Shown piece by piece: positions 1 through 11,073 of a stretch of 64,000 nucleotides of DNA. How positions within the stretch are numbered: position 1 is the first letter of the stretch; every line of letters starts with the position of its first letter. The stretch covers positions 118,801,235-118,865,234 of the forward strand of contig BSWB01000004.1 of NCBI GenBank assembly GCA_033239125.1. The letters are read 5' to 3'. Position numbers and translations under genes: made by a program. This DNA comes from Fagopyrum homotropicum. Its lineage: Eukaryota; Streptophyta; Magnoliopsida; Caryophyllales; Polygonaceae. The notes under the pieces are model-generated. The model was not told the origin of the DNA and searched no databases. It saw only the letters and a program-made list of their open reading frames with translations.

Positions 1-604
1 AATCCTCTCGGACCCATACGCCGAGGTATAAACATTGTCTCTATCGGAGGTATCACATCTCCGTTCAAAGGTATCAACCTATAACAATCTATAACCTCAA
101 AACATAAGCATGGAGGAATCATCAACTCCAGAAAACAAGATCATAACGCTATCCTAAAGGCATGGAGGTAAAACATCTCCAACAGTCTAATCATATCCCA
201 AAGGTGTAGAGGTAAAACATCTCTGGCAACTATATCCTTAATCACACCGTGGAGGAAATTATCTCCAAGAACTATAATCACTATAATAGTATGGAGGAAA
301 TACACCTCCAATTGGCTCACATCACAAGGTCATGGAGGAAAAACATCTCCAGCTGCCAACTTATCATCAAGGAGGAAACACATCTCCAAAACACAAATGA
401 CCGTATGGAGGAAGAACATCTCCAGAAATCTCTATACTAAATCCCAAACATGGAGGTAATATCATCTCCAACTAACCTAATCTCATTCTACAGCATGAAG
501 GTAGAACCATCTCCAGCCATAAGTATAAATCATATTCAGATAGCGTGGAGGAAGTAATCATCTCCAGCTACAGCTTACATCACGCTAGCACATCAAGATC
601 TACT
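1..604. repeat. degenerate tandem array of small hairpin units
   Basis: At least ten units spaced roughly 40-50 bases apart share the pattern TGGAGG, then about 6-12 A-rich bases, then ATCTCCA. Clear copies start near 110, 160, 249, 290, 332, 404, 449 and 545. TGGAG and CTCCA are complementary, so each unit could fold as a small hairpin. The array lies downstream of the integrase remnant of element G in that element's orientation, so it may belong to its 3' region. No protein was recognised here. Confidence 0.7.
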
Positions 605-783
605 AAGATTATAAATCACAACATAGCTAGCATGGAATAAACACATCAAGGCATATAAGCACATAAGCACAACATTCATCAAGATAGCACTAAAATCTAC
701 TCGTGCTCTCACAGATGGATCTGTTCTAACATAACTCTGGATAGTTCACTAGGATATTATCCTCAGTCTCTCACATGGCCTCC

Positions 784-1474
784 TTAGGTCCTCATCTTGA
801 CCGTTATATCCTCAAGGTCTAGATCGTCATCTATGACTGACCATCTCTCACGGGGTGAAACGTAGTCGTGAAGTATAGACTCGTCCTCAAAGCAGTCTAA
901 GTCTGCTGTCAAACCTCGAGGTAAATTGCCCATCTCAATCAGAGACGGTTGCCCTCGGTATACCATGGAGTCTCACTATTTGTCTAGTGTACTCCTCCGC
1001 CAATCCACTCACTGGCCACGTCTTTTTGATAGAAATGAAACGTGCCAGTTCTGTAAATCTATCACCAGCAATCCAAATAACATCAAAACTTCTACTGGGC
1101 CTCAATCCCATCACAAGGTCCATGGAAAGGTCCTCTCACTTCCACTACAACACTGGTAGTGGATGGAGCTCATCTCCAGGTCAGTAATACTCTATCTTGA
1201 TCTATTGACTGGTCACATACTGTGTCACAAATCTGGTTATATCAGCTTCAATCTTCTTCATAAATATAATCGTCTCACCTCGTGGTACATCTTATTCGTA
1301 TATGTGTACTAAGGAAGGTGTACAGTGAGTGTATTGTAATATTCTCCATCTCAACTCCGCATGAGCGGTTATATAGACGCGGTCGCGGCGCCTCCTTATT
1401 CCATCTGCTCCATTGGAGAACTGTGGTGCCTCACCATGAGACATCCTTTCACTAATCTCATCAGGGTCGGGCAA
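784..1474 (-). pseudogene. integrase remnant of Ty3/gypsy element G
   Basis: The minus strand at 1474-1292 matches the integrase N-terminal region (DGIRRRRDRVYI...AELRWRILQYTHCTPS). At 1123-935 it matches the catalytic core, with VIWIAGDRFTELARFI (first catalytic Asp region) and EIVRLHGIP-like RQIVRLHGIPRATVSD (second Asp). Matching sequence can be followed to about 784 as the degenerate core end (TLEDM-like DLEDITVKMR). Stops and frame changes break it throughout, so it is non-functional. Orientation agrees with the RT and gag pieces to its right. Confidence 0.75.
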
Positions 1475-2024
1475 GTCCCCTACTTCTGTTGGATCTCATC
1501 TAACAGGCCAGGTAGAACCTCTAAAACATATAACTAGCGTCCTTACCAGGAAACTGTAGGTCCAACTCTAGTCAAGCTAGATCTTTCTGAAGTTGAGGCT
1601 GGATAGTCAGTCTCGCAATTGTCTTCTCTTGGGACGTTTTTCTGGTCAAGTTGTTGGCGATAACGTTCAACTTCTCTGAATGATATGGAATCTCCAGGTC
1701 AAAGTCTTGATCAACTCGTGCCCTTAACACTGGCGGTTATTCAACTTTTGTTGCATAAAAATATGCTTCAAACTCCTATGATCTGTGGAAATCTGACATG
1801 AAATATTACACGGGTATTGTCTTCAAATCTCGAAGGCTTGAACTACAATTACTAATTCTAAATTATGAGTCGGGTATATCTCCTCATACATCTTCAAATG
1901 TAGACACATATATTAATAACTCTACTCTTCCGTATAAATACACGTCTTAAACTTAGCTGGGATGTATCACCTTAGATCATAGGATTCCCAAAACCTTCTG
2001 ATTATAACAGAATAGAGGCAGAGG

Positions 2025-2693
2025 TCAAGTGCCTCCTCTACTCTTCAGAACTCTGACATACTGCTTTAACCACGCAATTCTGGTGGTCTTCCTCAGAAGA
2101 CTTGTAAATGAATACGTAGTCACATAAAATCCTTCCTCAAAGCATTGGTAGCAATCGGCCGAGCCGAGAAAACTACGCATTCCCATAATGTTCATCAGTA
2201 TCATCCAAGCTCCAACATACTCAATCCTCACTAGATCAACCATGATCCCACTGGCGGAGACAACATGGTCTTAAAAGGCTACCTTTGGCATCTCAACTCA
2301 CATTTAGAAAGCATAGCATACTACCTCTATCTCTCAGATTCTGCAAAACCGTCCTCAGATGTTCGGTACGTTCCTCTCTACTAGAGAGTACAACCGAATG
2401 TCATCAATAAAGTCCACCACCAACTGATCAAGAAAGTTGATGAAGATACTGTTCATCAGCTCCATAAAGACAACTAAAGCATTCGTCACCCTAAATGGCA
2501 TCACTACAAACTCATAGTGTCCATAACGGGTGTGAGATGCTATCTCATGCACATGCTGCTCTCTCACCCTTAACTGGTGATATCCTAAGCGCAAAAGAAT
2601 CCTGAAAAACACAATTGCTTCTATGAGCTGACCCCACAAGTCGCCAATACATAACAATGAATATACTAGGGCAAATAAGCCCATTTCAACCAA
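2025..2693 (-). pseudogene. reverse transcriptase and RT-RNase H connection remnant of element G
   Basis: The minus strand at 2693-2355 keeps RT landmarks: LRLGYHQLRVREQ, TRYGHYEFVVMPFRVTNA and the catalytic box as VDFIDDIRLYS (YxDD replaced by FIDD). At 2243-2025 it keeps the connection segment, with MRSFLGSADCYQCFEEGF resembling the usual RSFLGLAGYYRRFVEGF. The two pieces are in different frames and carry multiple lesions. This is an old copy. The region 1475-2024 should hold RNase H but I could not recognise it with confidence. Confidence 0.8.
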
Positions 2694-3372
2694 CTCTTCA
2701 AATTGCTTCTTCAGCTTCTAACATCTCAACATGCCATATACCATATAGGCCTTCCCAACCAGTCTCGTACCATACTTCAACGCAATATCGAAATCCACAC
2801 TCTGTTGAGGTGGCAGATTAGACAGTTCAATAACATGTCTATAAGCTCATAAACCACTAGGATATCCTCCAATCGTGGAACTATATCACTCCTTCATGGC
2901 ACAACATTAGAAACATCAACTCCTTGTATTATCAACCTCGCGGCTCATACGACACTAATGACAACTCGCCTCTTCAAAGGTCATAACCTCGAAAGATCTC
3001 TATCTAATCTATCTCAATAGAGACTACAACAGTCATCCAACTCACATCTAATACAACATGATATCTATTCATCCAAACCACACACATAAAGACCTTCTCA
3101 TGCACCTAAGGCATGCCAAAGAAGTCTACAAGCCATACACAAGTCCCTGAATAAAGGGGACAATCACATATCTCGCGGGTACCTCAGACCCCTAACTGGT
3201 AATCCAGTAAATTAACATCTACCTTCTCTTGTGTCCACCGTTAACTATTACCGCATGCATCAAAAGACAAGAAGTACATATCACAACAACAAACAAAACT
3301 CCACTAGGTAAACCATTAACAAGAATGGTACCTAAAATAACTAGCGTCAACAGCTCCATTGCATATCATCAC
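2694..3372 (-). other. degraded protease-to-RT region of element G
   Basis: No open frame. A minus-strand reading near 3310-3360 gives GTILVNGLPSGVLF, which resembles the segment just before the active site of Ty3/gypsy proteases (GTLLVNGxxARVLFDSGA); the DSGA motif itself is not legible. The position between gag zinc knuckles and RT fits a protease. Weak evidence. Confidence 0.35.
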
Positions 3373-4083
3373 TCAAACCTCAGATCTATGCTCCTCAAGT
3401 ATCACTGAGGTCATCGCCATAACCTCAAGTTCTACTCTTTCTGCACCAGAAAGAGGAAGGTCTTGCTGAGAAGAAACACTACCTTGCTGACAGGAAGGGG
3501 CCAAATGGCCTAGTTCACGACATGTGAAGCAAGCTATCGGTGCCAAGGGGCACTCAGAACGCAAATGATCTGGATAGCCACAGTTGAAACATAATCGTCC
3601 CATTCTTGCAACCTGTGCAACTAAAGGGTAACTCGATCTTCATCGTCCGCCTTTAATGATCTTTTTCCAAGAGGGAACTTGTGAAGGCAACGCCTTGCCC
3701 TGTCGACAAAACTTCGCTCTATGCCCTACTTTACCACACGTAAAGCATATTATTGGCGGCTTTGGGCACACAGCTCGCCTGTGTCCAAACTTCCCGCAAT
3801 TAAAACACTGTAATTCCTTGTCAGTCGTCTTCATGGCCAAAGGACCACTTGATTGTCCTGATATCTGACTTGGTTCAACATTCATCATATTTGCTTCTCT
3901 ACTAACTGATTCAGTCCATTGCTTCTTCTCTGATCCAGAAGCTTCAGTTGGTCGCACAGATGTTGGTAAATCCGGTGTAGGTCTACCAGCTCTTACAGCC
4001 TCATATACTTGACGCATATACTCTTGAAACTCGAATCTACTGATGAAGACACGATCAGCCTCTTCAAACTCGTTCTCTGCCAT
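3373..4083 (-). pseudogene. gag nucleocapsid region of element G, four CCHC knuckles
   Basis: One minus-strand frame, opened at 4083 and broken by a stop near 3640, carries four zinc knuckles of the form C-x2-C-x4-H-x4-C. The first pair is CFNCGKFGHRRAVC and CFTCGKVGHRAKFC; the second pair is CFNCGYPDHLRSEC and CFTCRELGHLAPSC. The knuckles bind RNA in retrotransposon nucleocapsids. The acidic N-terminus (MAENEFEEADRVF) precedes them, and the usual capsid part is short. Two pairs rather than one or two knuckles suggests internal duplication. Confidence 0.8.
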
Positions 4084-4110
4084 ATGCGGTACAACAGCGG
4101 AAAATGGTCC

Positions 4111-4760
4111 CTAACTTATCACCACTAGAGGAAGAGGGGGTGTACCCCTACCCCGTCCCACTACAGATACTGCTCTAGTCTGAGCCATTTGTAGGATATG
4201 TGCACCTAATCTGATAAGGCTATATATAAGCCATATGTATCGGTATATATATATATATATATATATAATACATCTACATAATCCATAGTACATACATATA
4301 TATACATATCTACGCTGCAGAGATCCATAGCAGAGGTGACGACTTCTCGTACATTCTATCCCAAAACCACACTTAAAACACGCTCGGAACTCTGGTCCCC
4401 TCATAAAGACATGATTTGAGTCATCTGACTAGACTCGCTGAGATCTCTGTCTCCCAGGCATCCCGTTCCCTGTCTCAGGAAAAACACTCTCAACAACCTC
4501 CTCGTGCACATCTTCCGTTGTAGGCGGGTCAGCAATGGGAACCTGTCCCTAACCTATCACTATTGGAGGAAGAGGGGGTCTACCCCTACCTCGTCCTAGT
4601 GCTGATGTCGCTCTAGTCCAAGCCATTTGCGGGATACATGCATCTAACCTTATAAGCCTATATATATATATTGTCGAGATCCTCAGAAGGGTGATGGCTT
4701 CCCGTACACTCTATCCCAAAACAGTTGTACACATTTCAAAACCAAAATTCTTTAGAAAAG
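4111..4760 (-). repeat. tandem duplication of the gag leader in element G
   Basis: Two diverged copies lie side by side, about 4111-4390 and 4548-4745. Both contain, on the minus strand, a TRA-x-GRGRG-PPLP reading with the same following bases, a stretch of TA repeats (longest at 4245-4268), and the block CGTACA(C/T)TCTATCCCAAAAC. The second copy has the reading MAWTRATSALGRGRGRPPLP, which looks like a gag start. The unit length is about 430 bases. Confidence 0.65.
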
Positions 4761-4839
4761 TCAAACCCCGTTCGGGTTCTATTTGTTTATCTATTCGGCC
4801 TTTACCGCAGATTGCAAGTGTCATTGTTTTCAACCTATT

Positions 4840-4851
4840 GCTCTGATACCA
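4840..4851 (-). promoter_or_regulatory. primer-binding site of element G (tRNA-iMet type)
   Basis: The minus strand reads TGGTATCAGAGC, the complement of the 3' end of plant initiator methionine tRNA. It lies four bases from an LTR edge that reads TGTAACACCC on the plus strand (4856). This fixes the orientation of element G and marks the inner end of its 5' LTR. Confidence 0.8.
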
Positions 4852-4855
4852 ACTT

Positions 4856-6740
4856 TGTAACACCCTGAATCCACAGGACTCGGGGTGCTACAAGCTAGGA
4901 TATCACAAGGGATCCTGACCCTATCTTGACAACAAGTTTACTAGATCTTACAACAAGGCACAAATAAATATAAAACCAAATCTATAAAAATGTATAAAAA
5001 TATATCAAAATGTATACAACATCACAACCGAGTACAAAGCGGCAAAACATATACAAAGGTGTATAAAACATCCCCAAAACCCACGCACGACCTAGTATAC
5101 CGAAGCCATCGGCTGATCATCCATCTAGCTCACTCTATAGTCTTCCTATCCAACACAATATCAACAACACGGTATAAAACCATTAGCTAACAGTTCATGA
5201 ATAAGAATAAAGGTAATAGCACATATAAACACATCATCACATCACAATATGCAATGCACACACATATCCGTTTATTATCTTCATTACGTTATACCATTAC
5301 TAATTCAACTTATTTTGTGACATGATGAGCCCCAGAACCTTGCCTTTGTCCCCTTTCACACAGGTTTTGGATGGGGATCTACCTCCCCCGGAAGGGCTGG
5401 TTTCAAAGAACTTTCTCCACTCTCGACGATCTTTGACATGTTGTCACGACCCGTTATAATACACTTGGGCCTTTTAATATACATACATGGTCGTCCTAGT
5501 CCAGTTTAAGTTGTAAATGCAACAATCATATACACAATTACCACTATCACAATCATTCAAATCATAACCGCTAACTAAGTCCAATGGACTTACCTGTCCC
5601 AAACGTAAACATGTAGCATGTGGTCACAGTTTCCCCTCGAGAAAACGATCAGTCCTTGCATCAGCAAGGCACACACAAATCAAACACTACCAAGGTTAGG
5701 AGATTCTACCTCCTATACCCCATGATCATACCCAAACCATAACTCGAATCTAAACTTCGATATCACAACATAACTCACAAATGCCTAAGGCATTACCTCA
5801 ACTTATACATCATCAAGCTCAACCTAAACAACACTCGGCTAGCAACACTCTCAAGCTAAGGCCAGAAGGAAAGGAAAGACACATATCACACTTGGTATGT
5901 CCTGGACAAACGCACCTGTAGAAGCAACAAGGCGCAAGAGCGGTGACGCCGGAGGGGCGGTGGTTCTCAGCCGTGGGGGCGGTGACACTCCATCTGCCGT
6001 GGGGGCGGCGCTGTAGAGGCTCGGGGGTGGCTAACTGTGCAGAAGGGTATTCTCAGCTTCTCTTCGCTCCTCTCGCTCGATCTCTTCACTTATTCATTTC
6101 CCAAGGCAATCATCACCACATAAACATACATATACATGTCAACAACTGTCCATGAAAGGTACAAAAGATCAAATTGTAGAAATTCCTAAACTAAAGAAGA
6201 AGAAATAAAGGAAAGAAGGAAGAAACCTACCTTTTCCACACAAAACGAACCCTCACAAGCCTGGCTCTCAAGCCATAACACACAATACCATCATCATCAT
6301 AAGAACAACCTCAAACCATCATCACCACACAACTAAAGCTTCACAAAGCTCAACTCTTGAAAGAATTCCAAAGAACTCAAAGGAAGAGGAGAGGAGAAGG
6401 TGAACGTAGAAGAGGAGATGAAGCTGGAAAGAAAGATGGAAACCCTCATCTGAGGGAGAAGGAAAGAAACTTAAAGAAGAAGCAAAAGGGAAAAATCAAG
6501 ATGGTCAAAAGACGGCACCCGCCCTGCAAAACCGCAAGGGCGGATCACCAGAGCCGCGGGGGCGGCGCCGCACCTGCTGCCAAGTCGTGGCGCATGGGCG
6601 GGGTCCAAAAGAAACTAAGGCTCTTACAACTTCAAGGCTTTAAGTTCATCCCTTGTAATGTTTTTCAAGGCCTGCACACATTTGAACAAACAAACCAAAA
6701 TATGCAATCTAGAAATATAATCGATATTTGTTAGTTTATA
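4856..6740 (-). mobile_element. 5' LTR of element G (outer end uncertain)
   Basis: The inner edge at 4856 (TGTAACACCC) is supported by the adjacent primer-binding site. The outer end was not found; 6740 is only a limit set by the start of unrelated sequence before element F. The stretch contains two GC-rich palindromic clusters, 5941-6030 (repeats of GCCGTGGGGGCGG) and 6511-6600 (CCGCGGGGGCGGC and relatives), about 570 bases apart. Open frames at 5943-6155 and 6357-6734 have no recognisable protein and are probably chance. The partner LTR must lie left of the window. Confidence 0.5.
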
Positions 6741-6930
6741 GAACCGTATATAAATGTTTAAGTCTTCCATCATTCACATAAAACAATTTTCATAATCAAG
6801 GTGGAGTTATCACTTCGTTTATGAAGTTTGTGTTTTATTTATTTCAATTCAATAATAAAATAGAGCCTTCGATTGAATAGATGTGAGTACTTGTTAGGTT
6901 GTTCTTGTGTGTGTTAATTTCATTGAAGAT

Positions 6931-7290
6931 TGATGATACTAGTCAAACTAGTCCCTCCTTGTACTTGTCTTATTTAGAAGGCTTGTGAAAGGTTAAAGAA
7001 AGAAGGGTTAAGGTAATTCTTTGTTGAGGGTTTTGATCCAATTGGTAAAGGTTCTTTGCAACTCTAACATTAAAGTCTTTCTTCCTATTGTTTCCATACT
7101 TTCATTCCATTATTTATTTTTTTATCTTTCCTTTATCATTCCATCAAACTCATGTTCTTTGTGTTGGAGTTCCACAAATCTCGGCCTTACCATACAAATC
7201 TCGCCCAAGATTTGCACCAAGATTTACTTCTATTGTCAGTTTCATGGACTTAAATCTAGATCAGGAAACTGCAGCATCAACCCCGCATCA
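6931..7290 (+). mobile_element. 5' LTR of element F
   Basis: About 360 bases match 55462-55818, from TGATGATACTAGTC to ATCAACCCC. The right end lies just before a primer-binding site. It carries the element's palindromic word as AATCTCGGCC and AATCTCGCCC with AAGATT partners (7180-7230). The left limit rests only on loss of similarity to the other LTR. Confidence 0.65.
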
Positions 7291-7293
7291 AAG

Positions 7294-7306
7294 TGGTATC
7301 AAAGCT
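7294..7306 (+). promoter_or_regulatory. primer-binding site of element F (tRNA-iMet type)
   Basis: TGGTATCAAAGCT differs by one base (A for G) from the consensus TGGTATCAGAGC complementary to initiator methionine tRNA. It follows the 5' LTR by three bases. Confidence 0.75.
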
Positions 7307-8791
7307 AATCGACTGAAGTTCAATTAAGCCATATAACAAAGGTTGAAGTATTTTTATTTGAGTCACATAAAAATTGAGTCTTTTCTTTGTTGCTTTTCAT
7401 TGTGAGATTTCATTATTTAACGTGCATTGATTTGTGTATATTGGAAAAGAGAGAGACACCATAGCCAAACACAAGCCAACCAAAGCCCAAAATCTCGCAT
7501 GTGATCTAAAGCAGACTCGCCCGCAGTTGTGTGCTCAAGCCCGAGATTTTTACGTTACTTCCGAAGGGCAGCGGCAGTAGTGTGGTTCCAGCAAATAAGT
7601 TTCGTGATTTCCTCCATATCCCAATTAGATCCATATTTATATTTGAGTCAAATCTGATTATATCCCACTAAATATTCATAATGGAAAGATATTTACAAGT
7701 TATCCTATTTTAGGATCTTATCTAGTAGGTGAGATCTTATCATATCTTTCAAATCTTAACCGAATATCTTTTCCCAAATCTCTTCCTATAACCACCTACA
7801 AGAGCCATATATCTTCGATTTACCCATCCCATAAGCTCCACAAGAAAGCAAGAGGCGACAAACCATCCTTTAGTATTTTCAAATCCTCAAAAACAACCTA
7901 CCGTTTGAGGAAGAGCCTTTCGAGTACAAGTTGTTGCGATCCAACTCATAAGAGATCATCAAGGAAACAAGGGAGGAGTTGATAAATTCAAGTGTGCCAA
8001 GTTGTCGACAAGTTCAAGTGTGCCTCAACTTGTCGCGAAGTTCAAGTGCGCCTTAAGTGTGCCAAGTTCAAGAGGATTTGAAAATAATGTTGTCGACAAC
8101 CACTTAGCTTCCTTTCTGTTGACCTCTTGTCACGAAAACATTTTGAGGCATAAGTTGAGAAATTCAAGTGTGCCAAGTTCAAGAGGACATACAGGAAAAA
8201 GTTTTATACCATTCTTGAACCAACCCATAGCCAAAAATCCTATCTTTTGAACAATCTCAACCCTAAGACAAAAATCTCGCCAAAGGTTTGAGTATTCTAA
8301 CTGAGATTCCTTTCTGTCGAGACTAAACCTACCCGGCTCTCTCTTTCTCTTATTGCAGATGTTCAAGGTATGTAAAAATCTCTTCTTAATCTCTTGTGTC
8401 CCTTTTTTAAGCCTCTTTCTACTGTAAAAACATTGAGTCTGTTTCTTTGATTGTTTTAGTTAGTATTTATACTTTCTATCATACTAGTTGCGTCTACTTG
8501 TAGTATTTTTCCCACCTTATGTCAATTGTGTGAAGAGACTTCCAATAAGGTTACTATAAATATCTTTCAACACAAGAACCTTCTTCCACACAAAGTCAAC
8601 TACTTGAGGCATCCAAGGAGTTCTAGTTCAATCTAGTCATCGATAGGTAAAGAAGCATTAATCCATCCAAGGCAATTACATCACATTAGCTTGCAATATA
8701 AAAATAGAGTGTGAGTGAGAGAGAAAACAAGTAAGGAACTTTCGTTTTCACTAAGGTCACAAGTTGGTTGTTACTTTGCATGTTTGTGTAG
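7307..8791 (+). other. long untranslated leader of element F
   Basis: No recognisable gene. It holds copies of the F word (AAATCTCG and CGAGATTT at 7490-7555 and 8265-8290). Between 7975 and 8190 it has a cluster of short direct repeats of TTCAAGTGTGCC with inverted GTTGTCGAC units. The gag start follows at 8792. Confidence 0.6.
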
Positions 8792-9945
8792 ATGTCTAAG
8801 CATGGTAGCCCTCGAGGGTCACATAAGAGTGAATCATCAGATCCGGAGGCCATAAACATGCTAAAACAACTCATGGAAACAATCTCAACATTGGCTGAAC
8901 GGAAGGAGAAACTAGAAACTCGTTCCAAAGAAGAAAAATCGCCCCAAAATCTCACCCTAGTCCAGCCGAGATTTTTTACTAAGGTGGGAAAAAGCTCACG
9001 TAATCCTCCTGTGCCACCATCCCTTGATCCACTTCCATGACCCCTTCAAGGGTCAGGTATGAAATACCCGAATCCTAATTTCCATACACCTAACAATTCA
9101 AAATTTGTTAATGAATTTCAGGAATTCGAGGAAGAGGATGACGAAGGAATGTAGAGAGACTATCCTAAATGTAACCATCATCCTAGGAGAGGTCAGGACT
9201 TTGAACCATACAGACCTCACCAAGAGCATGACGGAATTGGAAAAGTGAAGGTCAAAATTCCAAGTTTTGAAGGCAAATGTAATCCGGACTTTTACATGGA
9301 ATAGGAGACTAAAACTGAACAAATTTGGTCTTGCCATAGCATTAGTGAGCAAAGGAAGATCCAACTTGCTGCATTGGAGTTCCAAGAGTATGCCATAGTG
9401 TGGTGGGATCATCTTGTCGAAGAAAGAAGAAGAACGCTGGATTAAGATATCAAAACTTGGGAGCAAATGAAAGTCTTGATAAGAGCAAGATGTGTGCCTC
9501 AACATTACACTAGGGAAGTGAGGCAACGATTGGAGAACCTCAAGCAAGGTTCTGTGAGTGTAGAAGAAATCTACACATCCATGCAAATGGCGATGGTGAA
9601 AGCCAATGTTATAGAGGACGAGGAGTCAAGTTTGGCTTGGTTTTTAAGAAATTTGCATCGATCTTTAACTAATGAAATTGATTTGTATCCCTATACTAAT
9701 ATGGTTTATTTTTTGCATTTGGCCATCAAGGTAGAAAAGAAATTCAAAGCTAGGAACCAAGTTACGACCATGGAAAATTGAAGATCTCGCCCCAACAGTC
9801 ACAAACTCGCCCTTTGAATGAGCCTTCAACGGATAATAAAGGGAGCACTTTTGACTCTACTTTATGTTCTAGAGATATTGTATACTTTAAGTGTCAAGGT
9901 AGAGATCACTATATGAGAGACTGTCCTAATAAAAGGAAATATTTA
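8792..9945 (+). pseudogene. gag of element F
   Basis: The likely start is ATG at 8792 (MSKHGSPRGSHKSES). A capsid-like region follows at about 9240-9780, with IPSFEGKCNPDFYMEWE-type sequence, AALEFQEYAIVWWD and a helical stretch MKVLIRARCVPQHYTREV. One zinc knuckle lies near 9885-9940 (FKCQGRDHYMRDCPNKR); the first ligand Cys is replaced by Tyr. In-frame stops interrupt it after residue 82, near 9150, near 9303, near 9442 and after 9778. It is non-functional. Confidence 0.75.
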
Positions 9946-10012
9946 TAAATAAACTTGGACGATATGAAAATGAAGAAGAGCATGATAATGATCATACACA
10001 CACCTCAATGCA

Positions 10013-10399
10013 TTGCATGAACATGATAGTGATAGTGATGAAGGCATTGTGTTTGAGCATAAAGAGTCTTTGATTGTTAGGAGAGCATTGCATGTTAATA
10101 TAGCCCCATGTGAGGATAATCAAGGGGATAATCTTTTCCATACTAGATGTCTTGTTAAAGAGAAGGTAGATAACATGATCATTGATGGTGGTAGTTGTTG
10201 CAATATTGCTAGTGTTGAATTGATAGATAAACTGCAAATTACTACATTTTATTACCCTAGACCTTATAAGATACATTTCATGAATGATTGTGGTGAATTA
10301 AAAGTAAATAGACAAGCGCTTGTTACCATCACTTTAGATCATTATGAGGATACCACTACTTGTGATGTTGTACCATACAAGCATGTCATATTCGATTAG
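10013..10399 (+). pseudogene. aspartic protease of element F
   Basis: The readable stretch contains NMIIDGGSCCNIAS, the DGGS form of the retropepsin active site found in some plant Ty3/gypsy clades. It is followed by PRPYKIHFMNDCGELKVNRQ and CDVVPYKHVIFD. The frame closes at a stop where homologues continue toward RT. The enzyme would have cleaved the polyprotein inside the virus-like particle. Confidence 0.75.
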
Positions 10400-10759
10400 G
10401 ACGTTCATGACAACTTTATAGAAGAGTCAAGCATAATGGATATACTAATATACATTCTTTTGAGTATAAGGATCAAACATTCACTTTCAAACCTATGACG
10501 ACTTTATAGATTGAGAAGAGTTGTGAGAGGAAAAAGGACAAGACTCCAACAAGCAAAAGGAAAGAGAAACACACTCAAATGAAGAACCTTGCCCTAGGAA
10601 AGGAGAATATCGGCCGAGATTTCTAGAATCTTGTCCCAGTGCAAGGCATTCTCACTCCAATACAAGACCTTATTTTAATTCATCAGAATCTCGCCCTAGT
10701 GACAAAATCTCGTCCAAGATTCTCTATACTGAGACTAATCGACTTCTTTAGCATCCAAA

Positions 10760-11073
10760 ATGGAATTTATTGATGATTATCTTCCTTTGGATATTGTTCT
10801 TATGAGCTTACGTAAAAGCCTTATGATTTTAAGTGATGAAGTCAAGACTACTTTACCCAAAACTATTCTAACTCTTTTAGATGACTTTTGTGATGTTTTT
10901 TCAGATGAGATTCTTACAGGACTTCAACCTTTTCGAGGCATTGAGAATCAAATTGATTTAATTCCAAGAGCTTAACTTCCTAATCGACCCGCTTAGGATG
11001 AGTCCTTAAGAGGGTCAAGAGATTAAGGATCAAGCTCAAGCGATTTTGGATAAAGGCTATGTGCGAGAGAGTT
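10760..11073 (+). pseudogene. pre-RT segment of element F, left of insertion A
   Basis: The readable stretch (LPKTILTLLDDFCDVFSDEILTGLQPFRGIENQIDLIP) is the region just before the RT domain of Ty3/gypsy elements. Beyond residue 71 the frame has stops but stays recognisable up to GYVRES. There element A is inserted with its GAGTT target duplication at 11069-11073. The RT resumes at 22138. Confidence 0.75.

Noticed and set aside
1..604. CRISPR-like array
   Set aside because: Units vary in length and sequence, there is no constant repeat with unique spacers, and the DNA is clearly eukaryotic.
5943..6734. Two open frames in the LTR of element G
   Set aside because: They overlap GC-rich palindromic clusters and the LTR; the readings resemble no known protein.
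9992..10276. Minus-strand open frame opposite the protease of element F
   Set aside because: The plus strand carries the clear DGGS protease; the opposite reading is a shadow.
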